In this document: piece by piece, positions 1-6,894 of the stretch | Position numbering within the stretch: position 1 is the first letter of the stretch | How the letters are laid out: the number at the start of each line of letters is the position of its first letter | The notes under the pieces: generated by a model | Database searches by the model: none | What the model was told of the DNA's origin: nothing | What the model saw: the letters and a program-made list of their open reading frames with translations, nothing else | Assembly: GCA_964483375.1 (NCBI GenBank) | Contig: CAZABJ010000065.1 | Coordinates: 1-14,280, forward strand | Origin: JAUIEH01 sp964483375 | GTDB lineage: Bacteria > Pseudomonadota > Alphaproteobacteria > Caulobacterales > Maricaulaceae | DNA length: 14,280 bases | Direction of reading: 5' to 3' | Translations under genes and position numbers: made by a program

Positions 1-255
1 GGCAGTTTGATGGCTGGTCAGGCAGTTTGAACGGGTCGGACACTCCGACGGATCTGTTAATGGACAGCGACAAAGTTGTGACCGCTACCTTTAGCCGAAT
101 CATCACCAGCACGCCAGAAGTAAGTTATACCTTGAGTGTGAATATGATTGGGTCTGGTACAGTCACGCCAACTAGTGGGACATATCTTTCCGGAACGGTG
201 GTCAGCCTGAGTGCGACATCCGCTGATGGCTGGCAATTTGAAGGGTGGTCTGTGG
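1..255 (+). other. Fragment of InlB B-type surface repeat coding sequence, foreign to the rest
   Basis: The frame starting at nt 3 encodes the end of one repeat (QFDGWSGSLNGSDTPT, then VVTATFS) and most of a second (GSGTVTPTSGTYLSGT, then GWQFEGWS). This is the pattern of the divergent InlB B-repeat domain (glycine, aromatic, GWS and TATF signatures) found in large secreted or cell-surface proteins. The DNA is visibly lower in GC than everything after nt 350. The second repeat breaks off right after GWS, where such repeats normally continue with a Gly-Asp/Ser-rich turn. That places a junction near nt 250-262. The decamer ggcagtttga occurs at 1-10 and 21-30 as part of this repetitive coding. 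The identification rests on motif pattern only. Confidence 0.6.
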
Positions 256-1778
256 ATGTCGATTTATACCATGAAAAATCGGAAGACGATGCGATGTCCG
301 CTATTAGGTATGGAATTAAGAGAAAGGGAGAGCTATATGTAGAACTCGTTCAGGACGAAGACGTCCTCGACACCTGGTTCTCCTCTGCGCTGTGGCCGTT
401 CTCTACGTTGGGCTGGCCGGAGAAAACCGAGGAGCTTGAGCGCTTTTATCCAACCTCAGTCCTCATCACCGCCTTTGACATCATCTTTTTCTGGGTCGCG
501 CGGATGATGATGCAGGGCCTCCATTTCATGGAGGAGATCCCCTTTCACGACGTCTACATCCATGCGCTGGTCCGGGACGACCAGGGCCAGAAGATGTCGA
601 AATCCAAAGGCAACGTGCTTGATCCGCTGGACTTCGTCGATGGCCGGTCGCTTGAGGCGTTGATCGAAAAGCGCATCGCCGCTTTGCCCGACCAGCGCGA
701 CGCCAAACGCGTGACCGACGCGACGAAGAAGCAGTTTCCCAACGGCGTCGAACGATGCGGCGCGGACGCCTTGCGGTTCACCTTGGTGGCTTTGGCCGCT
801 CAGGGGCGCGACATCCGCTTGTCGCCCGACCGAATCCTCGGTTACCGGAACTTCGGCACCAAGGTCTGGAACGCCGCACGTTTTGCGCAGATGAACGCAT
901 GCGCGCCCGTCGCAGGCTGGGATCCCGCGTCCGCTCAGGAAACCGTGAACCGTTGGATTATCGGCGAGGTGGTCAAAACAGCCCGCGCGGTGACCACGGA
1001 ACTGGAGGGCTACCGCTTCAACGAAGCCGCAGGCGCGATCTACCGCTTCGCCTGGAACACCTATTGCGATTGGTATCTTGAGCTTATCAAGCCGATCCTC
1101 CAGGGCGAGGACGGGCCGGCGAAGGCTGAGACGCGGGCTTGCGCGGCTTGGGCGCTCGACCAGCTGCTTTCGATGCTGCACCCCTTCAGCCCCTTCATCA
1201 CCGAAGAGCTATGGTCAAAGACCGCCGGGGAGAGCGGTCGGGAGACGATGCTCATCCGGGCGCGGTGGCCGGACGCGCCGGATGCGTTGATCGACGCTGC
1301 GGCCGGGCGCGAGGTGAATTGGCTCATTGATCTCATTACCGAAATCCGTTCGGTGCGGGCGGAAATGAACGTGCCCGCAGCGGCCAAAGCGCCCGCGCTT
1401 CTGATCGGCGCCAACGAGGTCACGCATGGCTGGCTTGAGCGCTGGCGGGGCCAGGCTTTGGTCCTGGGGCGTCTCGCCAGCATTGAGCCCGCCGACGCCG
1501 CTCCGGCAGGCGCGATCCAAACCGTGGTTGGGGAAGCGGTCGTGGCTCTGCCCATCGCCGATCTCATCGATCTCGATGCAGAGCGCGCTCGCCTGGCGAA
1601 AGAAATCGGCAAAATGGATGGTGAAATCGCCCGCATCGACAAAAAGCTAGGCAACTCGAAATTCGTCGACAACGCGCCTGAAGCGGTGATCGAGGCGGAG
1701 CGCGAAAAGCGTGCGGGCTATGCCGAGCAGAAGGCGCGGCTGGGCAAGGCGCTTGAACGGCTCGAGGCGGTTGAGTGA
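3..1778 (+). CDS. valS: Valine--tRNA ligase, C-terminal half, fused in frame to a foreign 5' segment
   Basis: From about nt 351 the protein is class I valyl-tRNA synthetase, the cytoplasmic enzyme that charges tRNA-Val. The catalytic-domain motif DEDVLDTWFSS sits at nt 354-386 and KMSKS at nt 591-605. The anticodon-binding helical domain (roughly nt 960-1450) follows, then the C-terminal tRNA-binding coiled coil (nt 1540-1775, rich in Glu, Arg and Lys). E. coli ValRS has 951 residues; about 465 N-terminal residues, with the HIGH motif and the editing domain, are missing here. The frame is instead open to the window edge through unrelated, less GC-rich sequence (described separately). A TTG at nt 27 is only a formal start. 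As it stands the product could not be a working synthetase, and valS is normally essential and single-copy, so I infer a chimeric join rather than a real fusion. The gene ends in GTGA, overlapping the next gene by 4 bases. Confidence 0.9.
   Translation, partial: QFDGWSGSLNGSDTPTDLLMDSDKVVTATFSRIITSTPEVSYTLSVNMIGSGTVTPTSGTYLSGTVVSLSATSADGWQFEGWSVDVDLYHEKSEDDAMSAIRYGIKRKGELYVELVQDEDVLDTWFSSALWPFSTLGWPEKTEELERFYPTSVLITAFDIIFFWVARMMMQGLHFMEEIPFHDVYIHALVRDDQGQKMSKSKGNVLDPLDFVDGRSLEALIEKRIAALPDQRDAKRVTDATKKQFPNGVERCGADALRFTLVALAAQGRDIRLSPDRILGYRNFGTKVWNAARFAQMNACAPVAGWDPASAQETVNRWIIGEVVKTARAVTTELEGYRFNEAAGAIYRFAWNTYCDWYLELIKPILQGEDGPAKAETRACAAWALDQLLSMLHPFSPFITEELWSKTAGESGRETMLIRARWPDAPDALIDAAAGREVNWLIDLITEIRSVRAEMNVPAAAKAPALLIGANEVTHGWLERWRGQALVLGRLASIEPADAAPAGAIQTVVGEAVVALPIADLIDLDAERARLAKEIGKMDGEIARIDKKLGNSKFVDNAPEAVIEAEREKRAGYAEQKARLGKALERLEAVE
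256..347 (+). other. Short segment of uncertain origin, terminase C-terminus-like
   Basis: Between the surface-repeat fragment and valS lie about 90 bases, clearly AT-richer than valS. In frame they read LYHEKSEDDAMSAIRYGI followed by a Lys/Arg-rich tail. The combination YH, then DD, then A-x-RYG is reminiscent of the extreme C-terminus of phage terminase large subunits, where a DDxxDAxRY-type motif closes the nuclease domain. The stretch is too short to be sure. It could equally be part of another protein, or an accidental reading. The right-hand junction with valS falls at about nt 340-352, just before QDEDVLDTW. Confidence 0.3.
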
Positions 1779-2767
1779 GCCAAGGCCGGCCCTCGCGCGA
1801 GGCGATCATCGCCGCTCTGCGCCCGGAGCTCGACGCGCTTGAGGCGGAGGCGGAGGGGCAATTGGCGCGGCTCAAGCGTCGCTTGCTCTATGTCACCCCG
1901 CTCTTGTTGCTTTGGCCGCTGCTCGGGCTTGCGCTTATCGCGTTGCCTGGCGGGATTTTGTCCAACGTGGCGCCGCTGGTGGGGTTCTTCGCCCTATTCG
2001 CGATTTTCCTGGCAGCGCTGTTGTACGTTCTGCACGATGTGATGGGCTTTGTGTTGCGCTCCAGACAAAGGGTCGCCAAGGGGGTCGGCGACCTGATCGG
2101 TTTTTCCCATGGTGAGAAGTCGACTGAGCAATTTGATTTTTCCGCCTTTTCCGGAACGCCGTTCGGGAAACTCTTGCGGCGCTCAGAAGCGGTGAATGTT
2201 CTCACCGGCGTTGTCGGAGATGCTCGGGTTCAGATCTTTGACGCCAAAGTCAAATCACCCGCCTCAGGCTCAAAAGCCGGCGAAGCGGCCCGGATGATGA
2301 CCATGGTGCGCGTGGCGCGAATGGAAGTCGCCGGGCGCTGGACGGGGCGGACGGTGGTGTTGCGCGACGCGGGCATGGCGAATGGGTTTTCCATGCGCGA
2401 GCCCGACATGAAGCGGGTCGGTTTCGCAGACCGCCGCTTCGAAGACCTGTTCGAAGCCTATTCAAACGACCAGGTCGAAGCGCGGACACTGCTGCATCCC
2501 GTATTCATGGAGCGTCTGATGGCGCTCGAGGACCTTTTCGCCGATCAAGAGCGCGCCCCGGTCGCCGCGTTCGCCGACGGGGCTTTCATGATCGCGCTCG
2601 CAGCCTTCGGCCCCCAGGGCGCGTCCGCCCAATATGATGCGCCGCGCAAGCAGACTGTGAAAGTCAACGCCGAGAAGTTGGTGGATGAGGTGTTGGGGGT
2701 GTTGGCCGTCGCCGAGGTGGTGGTCGGGGACGCGCCTTCGCTCGGTCAGTCCGCCGTTTCGCCCTGA
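1775..2767 (+). CDS. DUF3137 family membrane protein
   Basis: This 330-residue protein starts with GTG inside the end of valS (GTGA overlap), so it is probably translationally coupled to it. An N-terminal amphipathic, Glu/Ala/Arg-rich helix (residues 8-36) is followed by two membrane segments at about 37-58 and 64-87. A soluble domain of about 240 residues then contains the pattern FEAYSNDQVEARTLLHPVFM near residues 228-247 and an ERLMALEDLF helix. This arrangement matches the DUF3137 family, whose function is unknown; family members are inner-membrane proteins with a cytoplasmic domain. The last 22 bases overlap the end of aat on the other strand. I assign no function. Linkage to valS is the only context clue. 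Confidence 0.75.
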   Translation: MSQGRPSREAIIAALRPELDALEAEAEGQLARLKRRLLYVTPLLLLWPLLGLALIALPGGILSNVAPLVGFFALFAIFLAALLYVLHDVMGFVLRSRQRVAKGVGDLIGFSHGEKSTEQFDFSAFSGTPFGKLLRRSEAVNVLTGVVGDARVQIFDAKVKSPASGSKAGEAARMMTMVRVARMEVAGRWTGRTVVLRDAGMANGFSMREPDMKRVGFADRRFEDLFEAYSNDQVEARTLLHPVFMERLMALEDLFADQERAPVAAFADGAFMIALAAFGPQGASAQYDAPRKQTVKVNAEKLVDEVLGVLAVAEVVVGDAPSLGQSAVSP

Positions 2768-3423
2768 CCGCGTTGGGCGGCGTCGACCAGTGCGAGCGCG
2801 TCCGCGCCGCTGAGCGGATCGGCGGCGGCGTCGAAATGGGCGAGGGCGGCGCAGGCTGCGCGCAGTCTGCGATGATACGCGGCGCGGGGGATTTCTTCGG
2901 CGCCGAACTGACGAAGATGCTCGGTGATGAACTGCGCGTCGAGAAGGTGGTAGTTCCCTGCGATCAGACGCGCGACCAGATGGACGAGCGCGACTTTTGA
3001 AGCGTCCCGCGCGCGGGAGAACATGCTCTCGCCGAAATAGGCGGCCCCCAACACCACCCCATAAAGCCCGCCGACAAGCGCGCCTTCGGCGTCCCGGACC
3101 TCGAGCGAATGGGCATGTCCGCGCTGATGAAGCTCGGTATAGAGCCGCACGATCCGGTCGTTGATCCAGGTGTCTTCACGCCCCGGCGCAGGGTCGGCGC
3201 AGGCCTCCACCACGCCGGGGAAGTCCTGATCGCATGTGACTGCGTAGAGGTCGGACTTCACCGTGCGGCGCAGGCGCTTGGGGATATGAAACCGATCCAG
3301 CGGCAGGACGCCGCGTTCGTCAGGGTCGAGCAGAAAAATGCGAGGATCCGCGCGTGAATCCGCCATCGGGAACACGCCTCGCGCATAGCATTGCAGAAGC
3401 TGCTTAGCGCCGAAGCCCTCGAT
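2746..3423 (-). CDS. aat: Leucyl/phenylalanyl-tRNA--protein transferase
   Basis: Aat transfers Leu or Phe from aminoacyl-tRNA to proteins with N-terminal Arg or Lys, marking them for ClpS/ClpAP degradation. The family signatures are FPMADSR near the N-terminus, DTWIND, GHAHSLEV, LYGVVLGAAYFGESMFSRARD and a C-terminal FGAEEIPR. GTG at 3375 would begin inside the conserved Y-x-x-G-x-FPM segment and drop it. In-frame codons upstream restore it (LLQCYARGVFPM), but the only plausible initiator there is ATC at 3423, six bases after a perfect AGGAGG. That gives about 225 residues, a normal alphaproteobacterial length. A CTG at 3396 is the alternative. The gene is last in the aroQ-accB-accC-aat run and begins 11 bases after the accC stop codon. 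Identity is certain; the start is not. Confidence 0.93.
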   Translation of the reverse strand: MEGFGAKQLLQCYARGVFPMADSRADPRIFLLDPDERGVLPLDRFHIPKRLRRTVKSDLYAVTCDQDFPGVVEACADPAPGREDTWINDRIVRLYTELHQRGHAHSLEVRDAEGALVGGLYGVVLGAAYFGESMFSRARDASKVALVHLVARLIAGNYHLLDAQFITEHLRQFGAEEIPRAAYHRRLRAACAALAHFDAAADPLSGADALALVDAAQRGQGETAD

Positions 3424-3429
3424 GGCCGG

Positions 3430-3435
3430 CCTCCT
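3430..3435 (-). promoter_or_regulatory. Shine-Dalgarno sequence AGGAGG deciding the aat start
   Basis: On the minus strand AGGAGG begins inside the accC stop codon (TGAGGAGG) and is followed by the six bases ccggcc and then ATC (3423-3421). The spacing is optimal for initiation. No ATG, GTG or TTG lies in the aat frame between here and GTG 3375, which is too far downstream to use this site. It is the main evidence for an unusual AUC start. Confidence 0.65.
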
Positions 3436-4787
3436 CAGCTTTTCGGATCGCCGCCCGCCAGCCAGTTTTCAAGCCACCGGATGGTGTAGTCGCCCGTTTG
3501 AATATCGCTCTCTTCAAGCAAGTCTAAGAAGAGCGGAATGGTCGTTTCAACGCCGGAAACCACGATTTCCTCAAGCGCGCGACGCATGCGGCGAATGGCT
3601 TCCGGCCGAGATTGAGCATGCACGATCAGCTTGCCGATCAAGCTGTCATAGTAGGGCGGAATGGCGTAGCCGGCGTAGATCGCTGAATCGAGCCGCACGC
3701 CAAGCCCGCCCGGGGCGTGGAATTCGGTGATGCGGCCTGGGGAGGGTGCGAAGGTGCGCGGGTGCTCCGCATTGATGCGGCACTCAATGGCCCAGCCGTC
3801 ATAGCGGACGTCTTCTTGCCGGAATGACAGGGGTTCGCCCGCCGCGATACGGATTTGTTCCATTACAAGGTCGACGCCGGTGACCATCTCGGTCACCGGG
3901 TGCTCGACCTGGAGCCGCGTGTTCATTTCGATGAAGTAGAACCGGCCGTCCTCATAGAGGAACTCGACCGTACCAACGCCGCGATATCCCAGCTCCGCGA
4001 CGGCGCGCACGACGATGTCGCCGATTTCCTCCCGCTGAGCGGGGCTGAGGGCGGGCGAGGGGGCTTCCTCGAGAATTTTTTGATGCCGGCGTTGCAGCGA
4101 ACAGTCCCGTTCGCCCAAATGCACCACCGCGCCATGGGTGTCTGCGACGACCTGGATTTCGATGTGGCGCGGCTTGCCGAGATATTTCTCGATATAGACC
4201 GAATCGTCGCCGAAGGCCGCGCGGGCTTCGGCCCGCGCAGTGGAGAGGGCTTCGAGCAAATCATCGAATGACCGGGCGACCTTCATCCCCCGTCCGCCCC
4301 CGCCAGCGGCGGCTTTAATCAGGACGGGATAGCCGATGTCCTCAGCGATGCGGATCGCGTCGTCGTCCTCGCTGACCCCGCCTTCGGAGCCCGGCACGAC
4401 GGGGATGCCGGCGGCGGCGACAGCCTTTTTGGCGGTGATCTTGTCGCCCATCAGCCGGATGTGAGCCGGCGTCGGGCCGATGAAGACGAGGCCATGCGCC
4501 TCGACGATCTCCGCAAACCGAGCGTTCTCGGATAGAAACCCATAGCCCGGATGGACGGCCTGCGCGCCGGTGACTTCGGCGGCCGCTATGAGGCTAGGGA
4601 CGTTGAGGTAGCTCGCTTTAGCCTGGGGCGGTCCGATGCAGACGCTCTCATCGGCCAAACGGACATGTTTGGCTTCGGCGTCGGCGGTGGAGTGCACCGC
4701 GACGGTCTCAACGCCCATTTCGCGGCAGGCGCGCAGGATGCGCAGCGCGATTTCGCCGCGATTGGCGATCAGGATTTTTTCAAACAC
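3435..4787 (-). CDS. accC: Biotin carboxylase subunit of acetyl-CoA carboxylase
   Basis: AccC carboxylates the biotin on AccB using ATP and bicarbonate, the first half-reaction of malonyl-CoA synthesis for fatty acids. The protein has 450 residues, the usual length. It shows the N-terminal fold (KILIANRGEIALRI), the ATP-grasp domain with Lys116 and Lys158, the glycine loop GGGGRGMK (162-169), metal ligands Glu275 and Glu287 in FIEMNTRLQVEHPVTE, Arg291, and Arg337 in CRINAE. The start is GTG, 13 bases after the accB stop codon, with only a G-rich upstream stretch as ribosome site. It lies between accB and aat on the same strand. The carboxyltransferase genes accA and accD are not in the window, as is usual. 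Confidence 0.98.
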   Translation of the reverse strand: MFEKILIANRGEIALRILRACREMGVETVAVHSTADAEAKHVRLADESVCIGPPQAKASYLNVPSLIAAAEVTGAQAVHPGYGFLSENARFAEIVEAHGLVFIGPTPAHIRLMGDKITAKKAVAAAGIPVVPGSEGGVSEDDDAIRIAEDIGYPVLIKAAAGGGGRGMKVARSFDDLLEALSTARAEARAAFGDDSVYIEKYLGKPRHIEIQVVADTHGAVVHLGERDCSLQRRHQKILEEAPSPALSPAQREEIGDIVVRAVAELGYRGVGTVEFLYEDGRFYFIEMNTRLQVEHPVTEMVTGVDLVMEQIRIAAGEPLSFRQEDVRYDGWAIECRINAEHPRTFAPSPGRITEFHAPGGLGVRLDSAIYAGYAIPPYYDSLIGKLIVHAQSRPEAIRRMRRALEEIVVSGVETTIPLFLDLLEESDIQTGDYTIRWLENWLAGGDPKS

Positions 4788-4800
4788 CGCCGCGCCCCGC

Positions 4801-5316
4801 TCAGCTCAGAATCACAAGCGCCTGGCCGAATTCGACCGGCTCGCCATCCTGAACGGTGACCTCCTGGACGACGCCGGCGCGCGGCGCGGGGATGGGGTTG
4901 AAGGTCTTCATGGCCTCGATGAGGAGCAGGGTTTGGCCTTCCTTCACCGTGTCGCCGGCTTTCACGAAAGCAGGGGATTTCGGGTCGGGCGCAAGATACA
5001 CCGTGCCGACCATCGGCGAGGGCACCGCGCCGGGATGGGCGATGGGATCCGCGGCGTCGGCGCGAGCCGGCGTTTCCGGCGGCGCTGTCGGCGGCGGGGC
5101 GGCGGGCAGCGCGGCGGGGGGCGGCGCCACGGCGTGGACGAATTGAGGCGCGGTCTCTCGCGCCACGCGCACGCGCAAATCCCCGCGTTCGACCTCGATC
5201 TCCGAAAGCCCGGTGTCGGAGAGAATCAAAGCGAGTTCGCGCACGACCTCGGGATCAATCGGCGCGCTTGCGGCGGGCTTAGCGGCGGGCGCTCGGTTTT
5301 TCGACGTGGCGGCCAT
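4801..5316 (-). CDS. accB: Biotin carboxyl carrier protein of acetyl-CoA carboxylase
   Basis: AccB carries the biotin that shuttles carboxyl groups from AccC to the AccAD carboxyltransferase. I take ATG 5316, which gives 171 residues and has AAAGGAG seven bases upstream; a start further up at 5346 is less likely. The N-terminal dimerising region (residues 20-52) is followed by a flexible Ala/Pro-rich linker (about 62-98) and the C-terminal biotinyl domain. The biotin motif EAMKTFN places the modified lysine at residue 137. EAMKTFN rather than EAMKMMN fits alphaproteobacteria. The aroQ stop and the accB start share one base (TAATG), which suggests coupled translation. Confidence 0.97.
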   Translation of the reverse strand: MAATSKNRAPAAKPAASAPIDPEVVRELALILSDTGLSEIEVERGDLRVRVARETAPQFVHAVAPPPAALPAAPPPTAPPETPARADAADPIAHPGAVPSPMVGTVYLAPDPKSPAFVKAGDTVKEGQTLLLIEAMKTFNPIPAPRAGVVQEVTVQDGEPVEFGQALVILS

Positions 5317-5765
5317 TACGTGCTCCTTTGGGCGGCTAAGCGACACGCCGCCTCCACGCCCAGAACATAGCTGAGCGCTCCTAAACCGCTGATTAGCCCG
5401 ACCGCCAAACTGGTCACATAAGAGTGGGCGCGGAATGGTTCGCGGGCGGCGGGCTGAGAGAGATGCACCTCTATGACCGGTGCGGAGAGAAGCTTCAAGG
5501 CGTCATGCAAGGCAATGGAGGTATGTCCGTACGCAGCGGGGTTGATGACCAAGGCTTGGCCGCGGCGCGCCGCTTCCTGCACCCAGTCCACAAGTTCGCC
5601 TTCGTGATTCGTCTGCCGAAACTCGATGCTATCGCCGAACGCTTGGGCCTTCTCCGCACATAGCGCGCGGATGGCGTCCAGCGTGTCGGAACCGTAAACG
5701 GACGGCTCGCGAACGCCGAGCGTGTTAAGGTTTGGCCCATTGAGAATGAAGATGAGGTTGTTCAT
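5316..5765 (-). CDS. aroQ: Type II 3-dehydroquinate dehydratase
   Basis: AroQ dehydrates 3-dehydroquinate to 3-dehydroshikimate in the shikimate pathway; the type II enzyme is a cytoplasmic dodecamer. From ATG 5765 the protein has 149 residues, the family size. Visible motifs are NGPNLN near the N-terminus, the active-site loop with Arg and Tyr (REPSVYG), QTNHEGELVDWVQ, INPAAYGHTS and EVHLSQPAAREPFRAHS, whose His and Arg bind substrate. The longer reading from 5816 would add a low-complexity extension across the divergent promoter and is rejected. It is the first gene of the aroQ-accB-accC-aat run, and its TAA overlaps the accB ATG by one base. Aromatic biosynthesis paired with fatty-acid genes is a conserved neighbourhood, not a pathway link. 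Confidence 0.97.
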   Translation of the reverse strand: MNNLIFILNGPNLNTLGVREPSVYGSDTLDAIRALCAEKAQAFGDSIEFRQTNHEGELVDWVQEAARRGQALVINPAAYGHTSIALHDALKLLSAPVIEVHLSQPAAREPFRAHSYVTSLAVGLISGLGALSYVLGVEAACRLAAQRST

Positions 5766-5788
5766 GAAAGCTCGCCGCGGCGCGGTGG

Positions 5789-5817
5789 TTCTAGGGCTGC
5801 GCGCGGTCAGGCTCAAG
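5789..5817 (-). promoter_or_regulatory. Candidate housekeeping promoter for aroQ-accB-accC-aat
   Basis: On the minus strand CTTGAG (5817-5812) and CTAGAA (5794-5789) are separated by exactly 17 bases. The alphaproteobacterial RpoD consensus is CTTGAC-N17-CTATAT, so they match 5 of 6 and 4 of 6 positions. Transcription would begin near 5782, leaving a leader of about 17 bases before the aroQ ATG. The -35 element lies immediately beside the ribosome site of the divergent thiS gene, so thiS must be transcribed from a promoter within or before aroQ sequence, or from one overlapping this one. Confidence 0.45.
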
Positions 5818-5828
5818 CGGAGGTTGGC

Positions 5829-6041
5829 GTGTCAGAGACGCTCTCAATAACGGTGAATGGAGAAACCCGCGCGATTTCAGCGGGTCGCACATTGCAGGAC
5901 CTGGTGCAAGAGCTGGGGATCGCGGAAAAGAAAGTGGCGATAGAGCGCAACCGCGCCATTGCGCCGCGCTCGCGTTGGGGGCGGATCGCTCTGGAAGAGG
6001 GCGACGCCTTGGAGATCGTCCAATTTGTCGGCGGCGGATGA
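5829..6041 (+). CDS. thiS: Sulfur carrier protein ThiS
   Basis: ThiS is a small ubiquitin-fold protein whose C-terminus is adenylated and converted to a thiocarboxylate, delivering sulfur to ThiG for the thiamine thiazole ring. The 70-residue product has the beta-grasp start (LSITVNGE), the conserved ALEIVQFVGGG ending, and the essential terminal Gly-Gly. It starts at GTG 5829 with GGAGG five bases before. Thirty-one bases separate it from thiG on the same strand. ThiF, which activates ThiS, and the partners ThiO/ThiH, ThiC and ThiE are not encoded here. The space back to aroQ is only 63 bases, too short for a TPP riboswitch. Confidence 0.93.
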   Translation: MSETLSITVNGETRAISAGRTLQDLVQELGIAEKKVAIERNRAIAPRSRWGRIALEEGDALEIVQFVGGG

Positions 6042-6072
6042 CGCGCGCGGCGCAAGCGCGCATATATGCGGC

Positions 6073-6864
6073 ATGACCGAAACGCTTGAAAAACCCAACG
6101 ACCTGCTCCGCATCGCCGGGCGAGACTTCGCCTCTCGGCTGATTATCGGCACCGGCAAGTACAAGGACTACGCCGAGAACGCCGCCGCCCTGGCGGCTTC
6201 AGGGGCGGAGATCGTCACCGTGGCGGTGCGCCGGGTGAATTTGTCCGAGCCCGACAAGCCGCGCTTGGTTGATTTCATCAATCCCGCAGAAATCGTCTAT
6301 CTGCCGAATACCGCGGGCTGTTTCACCGGCGAGGACGCCGTGCGCACTTTGCGGCTGGCGCGTGAAGCGGGCGGCTGGGAGCTTGTGAAGCTCGAGGTCC
6401 TCTCCGACCCCAAGCATCTCTACCCCGATATGGCCGAGACCCTGCGCGCCGCTGAGATGCTGATCGCCGACGGCTTTGAGGTGATGGTCTACTGCTCAGA
6501 CGACCCGGTTTATGCAAAACGCCTCGAAGAGGTCGGCTGTTGCGCCATCATGCCGCTCGGCGCTCCGATCGGGTCGGGGCTTGGGATCCAAAACCCCGTG
6601 AATATCAGGCTCATCGTCGAGCAGACGACGGTCCCGGTGATCGTAGATGCGGGGGTGGGCACCGCGTCTGACGCGGCGGTGGCGATGGAGTTGGGGTGCG
6701 ACGGCGTGTTGATGAACACCGCCATCGCCGAGGCTCAAGACCCCATCCGGATGGCCCGCGCGATGAAGCATGCCGTCATCGCCGGCCGAGACGCCTATCT
6801 CGCCGGCCGCATGCCGAAAAAGCGCTATGCGGATCCGTCAAGCCCGTTGGCGGGGCTGATCTAG
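6073..6864 (+). CDS. thiG: Thiazole synthase ThiG
   Basis: ThiG condenses 1-deoxy-D-xylulose 5-phosphate, dehydroglycine and ThiS-borne sulfur into the thiazole phosphate of thiamine; it is a cytoplasmic TIM barrel. From ATG 6073 it has 263 residues. The Schiff-base lysine is Lys106 in WELVKLEVL. Other family blocks are IIGTGKYKD, VRRVNL, LPNTAGC, the phosphate-binding PLGAPIGSGLGIQNP and VIVDAGVGTASDAA, and MNTAIAEA. No clear Shine-Dalgarno sequence precedes the ATG, so translation may follow from thiS. A GCGCGC/GCGCGC inverted repeat (6043-6061) sits in the gap. The gene ends 30 bases from the converging dsbA-like gene; that gap holds only a weak CCCC/GGGG hairpin. Confidence 0.97.
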   Translation: MTETLEKPNDLLRIAGRDFASRLIIGTGKYKDYAENAAALAASGAEIVTVAVRRVNLSEPDKPRLVDFINPAEIVYLPNTAGCFTGEDAVRTLRLAREAGGWELVKLEVLSDPKHLYPDMAETLRAAEMLIADGFEVMVYCSDDPVYAKRLEEVGCCAIMPLGAPIGSGLGIQNPVNIRLIVEQTTVPVIVDAGVGTASDAAVAMELGCDGVLMNTAIAEAQDPIRMARAMKHAVIAGRDAYLAGRMPKKRYADPSSPLAGLI

Positions 6865-6894
6865 CCCCGCCCCGTTTCCTGGGGTCATGCGGCC

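Noticed and set aside
1..30. Direct repeat ggcagtttga at 1-10 and 21-30 as a target-site duplication or attachment site
   Set aside because: It falls inside repetitive surface-protein coding sequence that reads similar residues, and no mobile element boundary is associated with it.
456..1181. Long minus-strand open frame opposite valS
   Set aside because: It mirrors the valS codons and its product resembles no family. GC-rich genes commonly leave such antisense frames open.
4636..5370. Plus-strand open frame of 244 codons across accB and the start of accC
   Set aside because: The product is Arg/Gly-rich low-complexity sequence opposite two certain genes, with no ribosome site. It is a shadow of them.
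5766..5828. TPP riboswitch before thiS
   Set aside because: The gap is only 63 bases and lacks the CUGAGA and ACCUGAUC-type THI-box cores.
6865..6894. Bidirectional terminator between thiG and the dsbA-like gene
   Set aside because: The only stem is CCCC/GGGG with a seven-base loop and no T-tract on either strand, too weak to call.
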